Shown piece after piece: positions 29,200 through 38,875 of a DNA stretch of 64,000 nt. How positions within the stretch are numbered: the first letter of the stretch is position 1; every line of letters begins with the position of its first letter. Below the pieces are notes generated by a model. The model was not told where the DNA came from and did not search any database. It worked only from the letters and a program-made list of their open reading frames with translations. The DNA lies in NCBI RefSeq assembly GCF_030848305.1, contig NZ_CP114598.1, positions 2,170,001 through 2,234,000 on the forward strand, read 5' to 3'. A program made the translations under genes and the position numbers. This DNA is from Akkermansia muciniphila (GTDB lineage: Bacteria > Verrucomicrobiota > Verrucomicrobiia > Verrucomicrobiales > Akkermansiaceae).

Positions 29200-29247
29200 C
29201 GATTTCATGAAATAGCGGGGAAATCCGGATTCATGGAATTAACGGCA

Positions 29248-29273
29248 GCTGCCCCGTATGGGGCAGCTTTTTT
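29248..29273 (+). terminator. Rho-independent terminator between PDZ gene and dgt
   Basis: GCTGCCCC (29248-29255) and GGGGCAGC (29260-29267) form an 8-bp GC stem with a GTAT loop and a T-run to 29273. It serves the plus-strand PDZ gene. Confidence 0.88.
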
Positions 29274-29332
29274 ATTCAGTGAAAGGGAGGGGAATTCTGC
29301 AATCCGGCCACAAGCCGGCTTGCCGGAAGGAG

Positions 29333-30661
29333 CTACAGAATTCCGGTCAACTTCCGGTAAGTCTCCAGGGCAAAGGAATCCGTCATGCCGGAAATATAAT
29401 CAAGCATATGCGCCAGGCGCGCAGCCTCCCCTCCGTTATTTTGGGGCACGTCGGTGCCCTGAAGCATGATGGCGATTTTTTGGGATTGTCCGGAGGACGG
29501 ATGGTTCACCCATTCCATAAAGAAGTCGATCAATTCGCCCAGAACCTTGTACCCCATGGCTTCCACCTCAATAACCTCCCTGGCGCGGTACACATTCTTG
29601 ATGGCGTACTGGTACAGGCCGTTCAGCGGGGCGGACAATTCCGAGCTGTCTATCAGGGATTGTTCCATCCTTCCTTGCAGCAGATCTTCCTCGTGGTTCA
29701 CGAAACTGTCCACAGCGGATTGAATGCTTTTTCCGATGGCGATCGCGCGCATGTAATGGATGCAGGAATCTTTTTCCTTCTTTTCTTCCAGCTCCCGGAC
29801 ATAACGGAGCTGGGATTCCGTCAGGAAAGGACTGAATAAATCCCTGGTGGGAGCAAAATCCAGAAGGCCGGAAAAGTACCCGTCCTCAATATCCGCGATG
29901 CGGTAACAAATATCATCCGCAGCCTCCATTAAATACGCCAGGGGATGGCGGCTCCAGCAAAGATGGGCTGCATCAGGTGTGGAACGCGGGATCAGACCCA
30001 GATGGCCAGCCATGAAAGAAGCCGCTTCCCTTTCCTGTTCCCCGATGCCGAATTTTTTGCATTCAAGTTTGTTGGCCGCAACTATGCTGCCTTTCTTGAC
30101 GGCGGCGGAATAGGATTGCGTACAGGGATATTTCATAAAGGCACCCAAAACGGCTGCCGTCAGTTTCAGGCCGCTGCCCTCCATCGGATCACCTGTACGT
30201 GTCAGGATGCGGAATCCCTGGGCATTACCTTCAAAAGGCAGCTCCAGGCCGTGCCGTTTCAGGGCGGTTTCAATGGCGTCTTCTCCGGAATGGCCGAAGG
30301 GCGGATTGCCGATGTCATGGGCCAGGCAGGCGGTAGAAACAATGGTGGCAACATCGGAAGGCATGATAGGAGCAGGCAGGGAACCCTTTTGGGCCAGCCA
30401 CTCCCCCGCCAGCATGCCGAGGGAGGAACCGATGTGGGCTACCTCCAGGCTGTGGGTCAGGCGGGTGCGGACGTAATCATTGCGGCCTAGGGGAAAAACC
30501 TGTGTCTTGTCCTGAAGGCGGCGGAACGCGCTGGAAAACAGAATGCGGCCGTAATCCCGGTCATAATTGCTGCGGTTTTTCTGCGGAGACGCCGTGCTCC
30601 GATGCCTGGACCCCCAGCGCGCGTCCGACAAAAGCTGCTGCCAATTCATCATCCCTGACAT
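29333..30661 (-). CDS. dgt: Deoxyguanosinetriphosphate triphosphohydrolase (dGTPase-like)
   Basis: 442 residues. HD-domain metallohydrolase: RTRLTHSLEVAHIGS supplies the first His and CLAHDIGNPPFGHSGE the HD pair and second His. The N-terminal SAFRRLQDKTQVFPLG is typical of dGTPases. It hydrolyses dGTP (or other dNTPs) to the nucleoside and triphosphate, thus affecting dNTP pools. Length is between the E. coli Dgt (505) and shorter family members. It converges on the PDZ gene and stands alone. Confidence 0.92.
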   Translation of the reverse strand: MSGMMNWQQLLSDARWGSRHRSTASPQKNRSNYDRDYGRILFSSAFRRLQDKTQVFPLGRNDYVRTRLTHSLEVAHIGSSLGMLAGEWLAQKGSLPAPIMPSDVATIVSTACLAHDIGNPPFGHSGEDAIETALKRHGLELPFEGNAQGFRILTRTGDPMEGSGLKLTAAVLGAFMKYPCTQSYSAAVKKGSIVAANKLECKKFGIGEQEREAASFMAGHLGLIPRSTPDAAHLCWSRHPLAYLMEAADDICYRIADIEDGYFSGLLDFAPTRDLFSPFLTESQLRYVRELEEKKEKDSCIHYMRAIAIGKSIQSAVDSFVNHEEDLLQGRMEQSLIDSSELSAPLNGLYQYAIKNVYRAREVIEVEAMGYKVLGELIDFFMEWVNHPSSGQSQKIAIMLQGTDVPQNNGGEAARLAHMLDYISGMTDSFALETYRKLTGIL

Positions 30662-31060
30662 GGTAAAGAAATGCTACAGGGGAATGCCCGGCTGGAACAG
30701 AAGAAAATAGAGAGGGCATTCAATAGGTCAGCGTCAGTCCCGCTCCAATTGCAGGAGCGCCTTGCCGTCCGTGTCAATGCGCGCGTCCGCAATCAGGAGC
30801 GTGGGCAGCGTGTGCCGGGCGCGCAGTTTTTTTTGGTGAATCTGGCGTAACATGTCGCGTTCTCCGGCCGCCGGGCGGCGGCAAGCAGCACAAAAATGGA
30901 GGAAAATGGGAGCCGCGTTTGAATATGAAGGGGGAAAAGCACTGCCTGAAAAGACCTGCTCCTTGAATTTTCCGTTAAAATGGAACGGATGTGATGTGTT
31001 ATGCTTTTCCCGGGGCTGGGCTGAATCGGGCATGCGGTCCGGAATATAGGCGTCTGGAAT
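30662..31060. other. Intergenic region, no convincing gene
   Basis: About 400 nt. A minus-strand ORF at 30734-31033 (99 codons) has no family features and low-quality codon structure; its last 40 codons (from MLRQIHQKKLRARHTLPTLL) look a little more protein-like and might be a gene remnant. Nothing else is supported. Confidence 0.4.
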
Positions 31061-31918
31061 TTATTCCTGCGCAGTTTTTTTGAAGGGGATGGGGGCGATC
31101 AGGAAAGAGGACAGGATAAGCAGGCAGCCGATGAACAGCAGGAACATGTTGGGATGCTCCCTGAACAGAAGAAGGGAAGTCAGGGCCGCCAGGGGAATTT
31201 TAAGATTGTTCATAACCGCCAGCTTCACGGGAGTTACCCGCCGAGCGCCGTAATTCCAGAGGAAAAAACAGACTCCTGAAGCGATGATCCCCAAATAGGC
31301 CAGCAGCCACCATTGCACGGCGGAAATCCCCTGCCAGCAGGACAACCCTGACGGCAGGCCGGAGGGTAACGTGACCAGCAGAGCGCCTGCATAGGCATAG
31401 GCGAAGCAGGAAGCTTCACTTCTCCCGAACCGGGAATTTTTCAAGGAAATGTAGGCTATTTGACCTGCCGCGAAGCAGAGATTGGAAAGCTGGACAAGAA
31501 CAATTCCTGTAAACACCCCGTTACCGGCGGAATATCCTTTCCAAAGGATGCCCGCTCCTCCTATGGCCGCAAGAATAGCCGCCGCCAGATGGAGCGGCGG
31601 AAGCTGTTTTTTCATCAGACCGTTAATCAGAACCACATAAATCGGCGTGGTGGCTGTAAAAAGGGCAACCTGGTGGGAAGGCAGATAGTGAAAGGCCGCG
31701 ATATAGCAAAGATACATTCCTCCGAACTGGACGGCGCCTATGCCCATCATCACCAAGGCATGACTGAAAGGAACCCTCCGGACGAAGGGGAGGAAAACGG
31801 CAAGCGAGCCGGCCATGCGCGCCATCGCGACAAAGCTGGCAGGGAGGCCGGACAGGCAGTTTCCCAAAAGTCCGAATGACAACGCCCAGATGAAAGACGT
31901 GAGCAGCAACGCAGACAT
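31061..31918 (-). CDS. EamA/DMT-family transporter
   Basis: 285 residues with about ten transmembrane segments arranged as two EamA repeats: SALLLTSFIWALSFGLLGNC to about 130, and IVLVQLSNLCFAAGQIAYIS to about 275. The drug/metabolite transporter superfamily members of this size export amino acids, amines or other small metabolites; substrate cannot be told from sequence. The end FKKTAQE is basic and cytoplasmic. It stands alone between dgt and tRNA-Val. Confidence 0.8.
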   Translation of the reverse strand: MSALLLTSFIWALSFGLLGNCLSGLPASFVAMARMAGSLAVFLPFVRRVPFSHALVMMGIGAVQFGGMYLCYIAAFHYLPSHQVALFTATTPIYVVLINGLMKKQLPPLHLAAAILAAIGGAGILWKGYSAGNGVFTGIVLVQLSNLCFAAGQIAYISLKNSRFGRSEASCFAYAYAGALLVTLPSGLPSGLSCWQGISAVQWWLLAYLGIIASGVCFFLWNYGARRVTPVKLAVMNNLKIPLAALTSLLLFREHPNMFLLFIGCLLILSSFLIAPIPFKKTAQE

Positions 31919-32032
31919 GCGGGCGGAGCATACGGAGAAAGGAAAACCAAGTCAATGCCCACGGCGCAGAGCACATAGTCGGGGACATGCAAGATTACCC
32001 AAAAAACGGGGTGAGATAATGCTCCTAAACAT

Positions 32033-32068
32033 AAAAACACCCCGGAATATTGAATTCCGGGGTGTTTA
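32033..32068 (-). terminator. Terminator downstream of tRNA-Val
   Basis: A long perfect stem (AACACCCCGGAAT with ATTCCGGGGTGTT) is read on the minus strand just after the tRNA 3' end and is followed by a T-run. It is also nearly symmetrical, so it could act in both directions. Confidence 0.85.
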
Positions 32069-32074
32069 GGAAAA

Positions 32075-32149
32075 TGGTACGCGGTACTGGTTTCGAACCA
32101 GTGACCCCATGCGTGTGAAGCATGTGCTCTACCACTGAGCTAACCGCGC
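32075..32149 (-). tRNA. tRNA-Val (anticodon CAC)
   Basis: Read on the minus strand it has a 7-bp acceptor stem (GCGCGGT with ACCGCGT, first pair G-U), D-arm TTAGCTCAGTGGTAGAGCA, anticodon stem CATGC/GCATG with loop TTCACAC (anticodon CAC) and T-arm CTGGTTCGAAACCAG. The 3' CCA is encoded. It reads valine GTG codons. Confidence 0.95.
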
Positions 32150-32358
32150 ATTTGCAGTGCGGAGGGAATATATCGTTCGTGCCGGGGATTGGCAAGGAGT
32201 TTTTTGAAATCGGGTGAAAAAGGATTTCGCTTTTCCGCCGTCAACAAGTTCCCGGAGGAATGACCGGCGTACTGTCTTCTTCGAGGAACGTTTGGAAAAG
32301 TGGAAAGGTGGCTTAATTCCGGCTTGTACAGCATCAACCGTCTTCCTACACTCCGGGC

Positions 32359-33462
32359 ATGAGTTGCACAAGCCCTCCCAGAGCATGGGCCCAGATTGAT
32401 ACGAATGCGCTGAGACACAATTTGAATGTCGTCCGTCGCGTCATGCCGGATCACCGTCTGATGGCTATTGTTAAGGCGGAGGCTTATGGGCACGGTCTGG
32501 AAGGGGTGGTGAAGGCCTTGGATGGCGAAGATTGCGCTTTTTTTGGCGTTGCCACGGTGGCGGAGGCCTGCCGGGTGAGGGATGCCGGGGCAACAACATG
32601 CCCGTTTATTCTCGGCCCCTGTTTTGCGGGGGAGCGGGAGGAAATTGTGCAGAACGGCTGGCGCGCCGCTCTTTCCAGCCTGGAAGAGGCGGAGCATTTC
32701 AATTCCCTGGGCGCCCTTTACGGCAAAACCGTCCATGTTCATTTGGGCGTGGATACCGGCATGGGGCGCAGCGGTTTTTTACCGAGCGAATTGCACGGCC
32801 TGACGGATAAACTCAAACAGTTCAGTTATCTGGATCTGGAGGGCGTGTTTTCCCATTTATCCGCAGCTTCCGACGATATTTCCTTCACCCACGGGCAGAT
32901 CAGCGGCTTTACGGAGGCCGTAAACGAACTTTCCCAAGGCCACCGGTACAGGTTCCGGCACCTGTGCAGCAGCGCCGCTGTGTTTAATTACAAGGTTCCC
33001 TGCGCCAACATGGTGAGGCTGGGCAGAATCCTGTACGGGTATTCCCCCATGCCGTCTCCCTATAATAAGGAGCTGCGGCCTACCATGACCCTGTACAGCC
33101 GCATTACTCTGATACGCACGCTGCCGGGAAATCACGGCGTTTCCTACAACCACTGTTATATAACGAAGGGGAGCACGAAGGTGGCCACTATCGGCATCGG
33201 CTATGCGGACGGCTATCTTCAATACCTGTCCAACCAGGGAGCGAGGGTGTATATCAATGGCCAGTACTGTCCTGTTTTGGGCCGTGTGACGATGGACCAG
33301 ATCATGGTGGACGTTACCTATATGGACCATGTGGAGACCGGAGACCTGGTGGAAATCATGGGGCCAAATGTAAGCTGGGAGGAGTTGACGCGCCGCGCCA
33401 ATACCATTCCCAGCAACGTACTGACCAGCATCAGCGCCCGCGTGCCCCGGATTTACGTGTAG
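32359..33462 (+). CDS. alr: Alanine racemase
   Basis: 367 residues. PLP-dependent fold III enzyme that makes D-alanine for peptidoglycan. The PLP lysine lies in [12 protein letters not shown]; the usual motif is VKANAYGHG, here with Glu instead of Asn. Other landmarks are [32 protein letters not shown], the second-base Tyr region [10 protein letters not shown] and the C-terminal [16 protein letters not shown] 32359 is the natural start ([21 protein letters not shown]). It stands alone and converges on the peptide ABC operon. Confidence 0.95.
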   Translation: MSCTSPPRAWAQIDTNALRHNLNVVRRVMPDHRLMAIVKAEAYGHGLEGVVKALDGEDCAFFGVATVAEACRVRDAGATTCPFILGPCFAGEREEIVQNGWRAALSSLEEAEHFNSLGALYGKTVHVHLGVDTGMGRSGFLPSELHGLTDKLKQFSYLDLEGVFSHLSAASDDISFTHGQISGFTEAVNELSQGHRYRFRHLCSSAAVFNYKVPCANMVRLGRILYGYSPMPSPYNKELRPTMTLYSRITLIRTLPGNHGVSYNHCYITKGSTKVATIGIGYADGYLQYLSNQGARVYINGQYCPVLGRVTMDQIMVDVTYMDHVETGDLVEIMGPNVSWEELTRRANTIPSNVLTSISARVPRIYV

Positions 33463-33600
33463 GAGGATGCCGGCTGTCAGCTGAAACGGTGCGGATGCCA
33501 GGCGATTGGGAGCTGTTGCCCGCCACCCGGAGAAAATCAGGGGGTTTGTTTGCGGATATATTTTTCCCCGGCGGGCACGGATAAACGTTTTACCGTACTT

Positions 33601-34608
33601 TTACCGCTGGCGGATCCTATTCCAGTCTTCCGGCTCCAGAGCGCAGGGATCAGGGGCTACCCAGTGGCCCGGTTCTATTTCCACAGGGGTAAGGTCCGCG
33701 CCCACCGTCTCCGGATAGGAGGGGTGCTGGATGCGGTGGCCGAAAGCAGAACCGAGCGGAGGATTGATGGGGGAGGGAACGTCTCCCGGCAGGGGCTGGT
33801 GCTTGTTGGCCCTGGCAGGGTCCGGTTCCGGAATAGCGTCCAGAAGAGCCTTGGTGTAAGCGTGTTTGGGGGCTTGGTAGATGGTTTCCGCATCTGACAT
33901 TTCCACGATTTTACCCAGATACATGACTGCCACGCGGTCGGAGATGTGTTTGACGACCGCCAGATCATGGGCAATGAACAGGTAAGAGAGCTTGCGTTCC
34001 TCCTGAAGCTCCAGCAGCAGGTTGAGAACCTGGGACTGGACGGATACGTCAAGGGCGGAAACAGGTTCGTCCAGAATAATGAGGCTGGGATTCAATGTCA
34101 GGGCGCGGGCGATGCCGATGCGCTGGCGTTGCCCGCCTGAGAATTCAAAGGGGAAGCGGTCAATAGCGCTGTCCGGCAATCCTACGCGGTCCAGCAGGCC
34201 GCGCACCCATTCCCGGCGCGCGGCGGGTGTGCCCATGCGGTGGATGACGAAGGGTTCCGCTACGATTTGACCGATGGACTGCCGCTGATTGAGGGATTCC
34301 GCAGGATCCTGGAAAACCATCTGGATGTGCGGGCGCAGAGGCCTCATTTTGCGCTGGGAAAGTCTGGCGATATTGTTGCCGTTGAACCGGATGGAGCCCC
34401 CGGTGGGTTTCAGCAGGCGGACAATGCTTTTGCCGATGGTGGATTTTCCGCAGCCGGATTCCCCCACCAGGCCCAGCGTTTCCCCCGGGTAAATATGGAA
34501 GGAAACGTCGTCCACAGCCTTGACCCATCCCGCTTGCCGCAGGAAGATTCCGGAGCGGACGGGAAAGTACATCTTCAAATTGTTTACTTGCAAGAGTGGT
34601 TCCGGCAT
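33601..34608 (-). CDS. oppF: Oligopeptide ABC transporter ATPase (OppF/DppF-like)
   Basis: 335 residues. Walker [22 protein letters not shown]-loop QMVFQDPAESLNQRQSIG, ABC signature FSGGQRQRIGIARAL and Walker B LIILDEPVSALDVSVQ are all intact, and the C-terminal oligopeptide/dipeptide extension (DPARANKHQPLPGDVPSPIN) is present. The start at 34608 (MPEPLLQVNNLKMYFP) replaces an upstream extension that looks non-coding. Last gene of the yejB/yejE operon; it energises peptide uptake together with the next ATPase. Confidence 0.92.
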   Translation of the reverse strand: MPEPLLQVNNLKMYFPVRSGIFLRQAGWVKAVDDVSFHIYPGETLGLVGESGCGKSTIGKSIVRLLKPTGGSIRFNGNNIARLSQRKMRPLRPHIQMVFQDPAESLNQRQSIGQIVAEPFVIHRMGTPAARREWVRGLLDRVGLPDSAIDRFPFEFSGGQRQRIGIARALTLNPSLIILDEPVSALDVSVQSQVLNLLLELQEERKLSYLFIAHDLAVVKHISDRVAVMYLGKIVEMSDAETIYQAPKHAYTKALLDAIPEPDPARANKHQPLPGDVPSPINPPLGSAFGHRIQHPSYPETVGADLTPVEIEPGHWVAPDPCALEPEDWNRIRQR

Positions 34609-34627
34609 GGCTGGGAGAAAAAAGAAG

Positions 34628-35605
34628 TTAAAGGTTAGTGCAGCGGGGGCAGGCTTCCACGAAGTGGTCCGGGGATATTTCCACGAGGGGAGGGCGTTCC
34701 GTAAGTTCTTCCGCGGGCACGCCCTGCCTTTGGCAGAAGCGGCATCCGGGAACGAAATCCGCAATGGAGGCCACCTGGCCGGGAATGGTGGGCAGTTTGG
34801 TTTTCCGCACGGAACTTAGCTGAGGGATGGAGGCCAGCAGTCCCTTGGTGTAAGCATGGCGAGGGTTGGCAAAAAGTTCCCGGACAGGGGCCTTTTCCAC
34901 CACGCGGCCAGCGTACATGACGACTACGGAGTCACAGCTTTGTGCGATGACGCCCAGGTCATGTGTAATGAGGATGGAGGATGACCCCATTTCCGCCTGA
35001 AGATCCTTGAGTAGGGAGAGGATTTGAGCCTGAACGGTGACATCCAGGGCCGTGGTCGGTTCATCCGCAATGATGAGTTCCGGATGGCAGGCCAGGGCAA
35101 TGGCTATGACGACGCGCTGGCGCATGCCGCCGGAGAGCTGATGAGGAAATTCGTCCACACGCTGTTCCGGAGCGGGGATGCGGACGCGCTGCAGGAGCTG
35201 GATGGCTGCATCCCGGGCTTCCCTGGTGTTCATTCCCCGGTGGAGCATCAGGGATTCCCCAATTTGCCTGCCGATGCTGTGTACGGGATTGAGCGCCGTC
35301 ATTGGTTCCTGGAAAATGACGCCGATATGGCGGCCGCGGATGCCGTGCATGTCCGTCTCTTTTGCCTGAACCAGGTCGCGGCCCTTGAACAGAATTTGCC
35401 CGTCCAGAATTTTCCCCATGGGCTGGGGTAGCAGCCGGACGATGGACATGGCTGTAACGCTTTTTCCGCAGCCTGATTCCCCCACGATGCCTACGCAGGT
35501 GCCTTTGGGGACGGTGAAGCTGACGCCGTCCACCGCTTTCAACAGGCCGGATTCCGTTTCGAAGCCGGTGACCAGGTTCTTGATTTCCAACAGGGGATCG
35601 CTCAT
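34628..35605 (-). CDS. oppD: Oligopeptide ABC transporter ATPase (OppD/DppD-like)
   Basis: 325 residues. Walker [24 protein letters not shown] signature [15 protein letters not shown], Walker [17 protein letters not shown] and the C-terminal peptide-transporter extension with the Cys-rich end ([10 protein letters not shown], then CPRCTNL), which in this family can hold an Fe-S cluster. It is 19 nt upstream of oppF and starts 3 nt after the binding-protein stop. It forms the heterodimeric ATPase with oppF. Confidence 0.92.
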   Translation of the reverse strand: MSDPLLEIKNLVTGFETESGLLKAVDGVSFTVPKGTCVGIVGESGCGKSVTAMSIVRLLPQPMGKILDGQILFKGRDLVQAKETDMHGIRGRHIGVIFQEPMTALNPVHSIGRQIGESLMLHRGMNTREARDAAIQLLQRVRIPAPEQRVDEFPHQLSGGMRQRVVIAIALACHPELIIADEPTTALDVTVQAQILSLLKDLQAEMGSSSILITHDLGVIAQSCDSVVVMYAGRVVEKAPVRELFANPRHAYTKGLLASIPQLSSVRKTKLPTIPGQVASIADFVPGCRFCQRQGVPAEELTERPPLVEISPDHFVEACPRCTNL

Positions 35606-35608
35606 GTG

Positions 35609-37858
35609 TTATTTTTCCGTAGCAGAAGGTTCCAGAAGGGCGCCGTTTTCCGGGATGACAGGAACAGACGGCAGCCTGCCGCTGCCATTTTTGTTATCCA
35701 GGCTTTCAATGGAGTCCATGTAGCGGTACTGGTCATACACGGCATCCACTTCCTCGAATGTTTTTCCTTCCCGCTTGGCGTCCAGCGTCTCCTTTTTAAT
35801 ATCGTTATCCACCCAGTACAGATAACTTTCCATGGGGTCAAATACGACGGGGTGGCAGAATTGCGTAGTCGCGCTGTTCGGCCATTTGACCCAGCGCCAG
35901 TAGCCCAGCCTGATGAATTCCGTGGTCCAGCAGGGAACCCACAGGGCTTCGTCATCAATTTTCTGCTGCACTTTCCACGTGGCTTTTTGGAGTTCGTCTT
36001 CCGTGGCGGCATTTGTTTCTGCGTCCAGCAGCTTGTCCATTTCCTTGTCCGCGTAAGCGCAGATGTTGTTGGTATAGGTAAGAAGGCCTCCACGTTCGTC
36101 ATAGGCGTACCGGGAGTGGAATCCCTGCTCGTTCATCGGATGGGGGGGAGTGAATCCCCATGCCATAAAGGAGGCCTGGGCGCGTTTTTCCATGATTTTG
36201 CGGAAAGCTACGGTGGAGTCCAGAGGGTCAAGCTGGATTTCCAGGCCGCACTTGCGCGCGTCTTCCTTCAGCTTGCCCAGGGTGGAAGCCAGGGAAGGAG
36301 ACGAATTGGGGAAGGTGATGGCTGCGGTGAGCCGGGTGCCGTCCGGCTTGCGGAGGATGCCGTCCGGGCAGGGGATGGTGTAGCCCGCCTTGGCGAAATA
36401 AGCGCGGGCCTGTTCCGGGGAATAGGGGCGCGCCTTGATATAAGGGTTGGTGAATTTGCCGAAACCTGAATTGTAGGAATTGAGCCGCTGGTAGTCTCCG
36501 CGGAAGGTAATGTCAATAATGTTCTGGATATTAAGCGCGTGCTGGAACCCCCGGCGAACATGGAGGTCATTGAAGGGGGCCTTGGAGGTATTCAGAAAGA
36601 CTCCGTAAGGAGGGCGGGGGTAAATGGTGTAAAATGTGCTGCGGTTGATGTAGCCGTTGTGAACCTCCGGTATTTCCATGCGTTCGTGCCACAGTTCCGG
36701 TTTGGTGATGTTCAAAACGTCCAGCTCTCCGATGCGGAAGAGTTCGATGGCCTTGGAAGGTTCCGCAATGAAGTTGTACACGATTTGATCCACATTATAC
36801 ATGTATTTCGTGAATTTTTTGTCCCTGGCCCACCAGTCCGCCACGCGTTGGAGCGTTACCTGACGGCCGCGGATGATGCCGTCCGGCTTGACAACGTAAG
36901 CGCCCGTGGTAGGCGGTACGCGCCACTGGTAGCGTTCCACGTAGTTGGGGCCGAACTCGCAGTAAAAGTGCGGAGGGGAAGGAATGAACAGCGTGCAGTA
37001 GTACGGGAGCAGAGGTTTGGCGAAGGGGAGCGTGATTGAAAAGCGGCTGTCGTCGTAAATGGTGATGTTGGAAGCGTTCTGGTAGAAAAAGTTGTTATAG
37101 AACACATCCCGACTGTATTCCGAAGTGCGGATGTACATGTTCACCAGGAGGTCGATGGCCTTTACCTTGGCTCCGTCCGTATAGCGGGCATCCGGATCCA
37201 GTTCAAAGTAAACAGTGCGCCTGTCTGGGGATTCCGCCCATTTATGAGCGATTCCCGGAATGATTTTTCCCGTAACCGGATGGATGGAAACGAGGCCGAT
37301 GATGATTTCATCATACAGGGGGCCGCGGAAGCCGCTGTTGCTGTTCGGGCCGTTGGGCCGGAATGTGTCCGGATAGGAGCCGGGGGCCCACTGGCGCAGC
37401 ACGCCTCCTTTTTTGGCATTCGGATCTCCTATCTCCGGATTGTCCAGTCCATCTTCCCATTTCAGGTCTTGGGGAATGTCCGCCGGGGTTTTGAATTTAA
37501 TGTAGTCGCCTTCCGTCTGCCTGCGGTGAATGACGGACAGGGCTGCTTCATCCGCAATAAGTTTGCTTTGCAGTTTTTCCCTGACTTTAGAATCTTCCTC
37601 CTTGAAAAATTTGTCCCGGAGTTCCCGTATTTCCTTTTGCTTGGCGGCTTCCTCACGGGCCAGGCGGTCATTGATCTGTTTGTTCCATCGTTCCGGGAAG
37701 GAATCAAATCCCGGAGGGAGCGTGCCGAAAGGCACGTTTGGCTGCCAGCCTGCCCCCTGGGATTGGGAGGAATCCTTGCAACCGGCTCCGGCTGTCAGCA
37801 AAAGAGACAGCATCACGGAAGAAAGGATGGAGCGGAAGATGGTGGACAGCTTGAGCAT
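35609..37858 (-). CDS. Peptide-binding lipoprotein (SBP family 5, YejA-like)
   Basis: 749 residues from ATG 37858; an in-frame TTG at 37870 is possible but MLKLSTIFRSILSSVMLSLL is the better signal peptide. A lipobox (LTAGAGC) marks it as a lipoprotein. Residues about 45-110 form a highly charged coiled coil (RLAREEAAKQKEIRELRDKF) before the family 5 domain, which starts around 140 (GGVLRQWAPGSYPDTFRPNG) and resembles YejA. Length is larger than the typical 500-600 because of that coil. It delivers peptides to the YejB/YejE-type permease encoded upstream. Confidence 0.88.
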   Translation of the reverse strand: MLKLSTIFRSILSSVMLSLLLTAGAGCKDSSQSQGAGWQPNVPFGTLPPGFDSFPERWNKQINDRLAREEAAKQKEIRELRDKFFKEEDSKVREKLQSKLIADEAALSVIHRRQTEGDYIKFKTPADIPQDLKWEDGLDNPEIGDPNAKKGGVLRQWAPGSYPDTFRPNGPNSNSGFRGPLYDEIIIGLVSIHPVTGKIIPGIAHKWAESPDRRTVYFELDPDARYTDGAKVKAIDLLVNMYIRTSEYSRDVFYNNFFYQNASNITIYDDSRFSITLPFAKPLLPYYCTLFIPSPPHFYCEFGPNYVERYQWRVPPTTGAYVVKPDGIIRGRQVTLQRVADWWARDKKFTKYMYNVDQIVYNFIAEPSKAIELFRIGELDVLNITKPELWHERMEIPEVHNGYINRSTFYTIYPRPPYGVFLNTSKAPFNDLHVRRGFQHALNIQNIIDITFRGDYQRLNSYNSGFGKFTNPYIKARPYSPEQARAYFAKAGYTIPCPDGILRKPDGTRLTAAITFPNSSPSLASTLGKLKEDARKCGLEIQLDPLDSTVAFRKIMEKRAQASFMAWGFTPPHPMNEQGFHSRYAYDERGGLLTYTNNICAYADKEMDKLLDAETNAATEDELQKATWKVQQKIDDEALWVPCWTTEFIRLGYWRWVKWPNSATTQFCHPVVFDPMESYLYWVDNDIKKETLDAKREGKTFEEVDAVYDQYRYMDSIESLDNKNGSGRLPSVPVIPENGALLEPSATEK

Positions 37859-37882
37859 AGGGAATGGCAAAACAGGAGTCTT

Positions 37883-38875
37883 TTATTTATAAGTAGTGAA
37901 TTTTTTAGGGTCAAAGGCTTCGCGGACAGCCTCTCCGATAAAGGTGACGAGCAGGAGGGTAATCACCAGGGCGGAAAAGGCGGAGGTGACCACCCAGCTG
38001 GCAGAAAGATCCGCCAGTCCGTCATTGAGCAGGCGCCCCCAGCTGGCGTATGTGTCAGGAAGGCCGAAGCCCAGATAATCCAGGGAAGCCAGAGCCAAAA
38101 TGAGGGCGGAAACGCTGAACGGAACCAGAGTGACCAGAATGGCGACCAGGTTGGGCAGGATATGGACGAAAAGAATACGGCTGGTGGAAGCCCCAAGCAC
38201 GCGGGCCGCCGCTACGTAGTCGCGCGCTTTTTCCTTCATGGTGGAGGTTCTGAGCTGGTAGGTCATGGACATCCACCCGAACATGATGAGAAGGCTGATG
38301 ATCAGGAACATGCCTTTCATGTGAAGGGGAACCATATCTGAAATAATCATGATGATGAAAAGGAAGGGAACCTGGGAGAAGATTTCAATGAGGCGCTGCA
38401 TGCCGAGGTCAAACATGCCGCCGAAGTATCCCATCATCATTCCAAAGGTGATGCCGATAAAATATACGATAGGCAGGTAGAAGAGTGCGGCTTTCATATT
38501 TACCTGGAGGCCTCCGTACAGATAAGCCAGAATGTCCGCCCCCTGGGTATTGGTGCCAAGCAGGTGGCCCCCCTTGAGGGGCGGGGAGGGGTGGTAGAAG
38601 ATACGGCTGATTTTATGTTCATCCGTCTGTTTCAGGAATTCTTCCTTGGTGCCGGGGCCGCTGTAATGTTCCGCCACAATGTTGTTGTTTTCATATGTGG
38701 CGCTGTACACCTCCGTTCTGTCTTCCAGCCAGCCGGTGGCCCGGTCCACTTTCTTTCCCTTGCGGAATTTGTAGCTGATGTGGGGAAGGGCTTCTTCATC
38801 CTTATGCAAACGGGAGGCCAAACCGGAATACGGCTTGCCGCCGGGCTCGCAGACGAGGCCGTCTTCATTCACCAT
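37883..38875 (-). CDS. yejE: Peptide ABC permease, C-terminal part of YejE
   Basis: 330 residues from the ATG at 38875. It contains the transmembrane domain: LPIVYFIGITFGMMMGYFGG, FLFIIMIISDMVPLHMKGMF, and the EAA loop region DYVAAARVLGASTSRILFVH followed by ILPNLVA, and the C-terminal GEAVREAFDPKKF, all like YejE/DppC. The N-terminal YejE segment (scaffold TM and periplasmic domain) is encoded by the preceding ORF, whose stop overlaps this ATG (TGATG). Read together they resemble a complete YejE. The frame is open upstream to 39118 but is a shadow of the preceding ORF. Confidence 0.88.
   Translation of the reverse strand: MVNEDGLVCEPGGKPYSGLASRLHKDEEALPHISYKFRKGKKVDRATGWLEDRTEVYSATYENNNIVAEHYSGPGTKEEFLKQTDEHKISRIFYHPSPPLKGGHLLGTNTQGADILAYLYGGLQVNMKAALFYLPIVYFIGITFGMMMGYFGGMFDLGMQRLIEIFSQVPFLFIIMIISDMVPLHMKGMFLIISLLIMFGWMSMTYQLRTSTMKEKARDYVAAARVLGASTSRILFVHILPNLVAILVTLVPFSVSALILALASLDYLGFGLPDTYASWGRLLNDGLADLSASWVVTSAFSALVITLLLVTFIGEAVREAFDPKKFTTYK

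Noticed and set aside
30734-31033. Minus-strand 99-codon ORF
   Set aside because: No homology pattern, no ribosome-binding site, chance-like composition.
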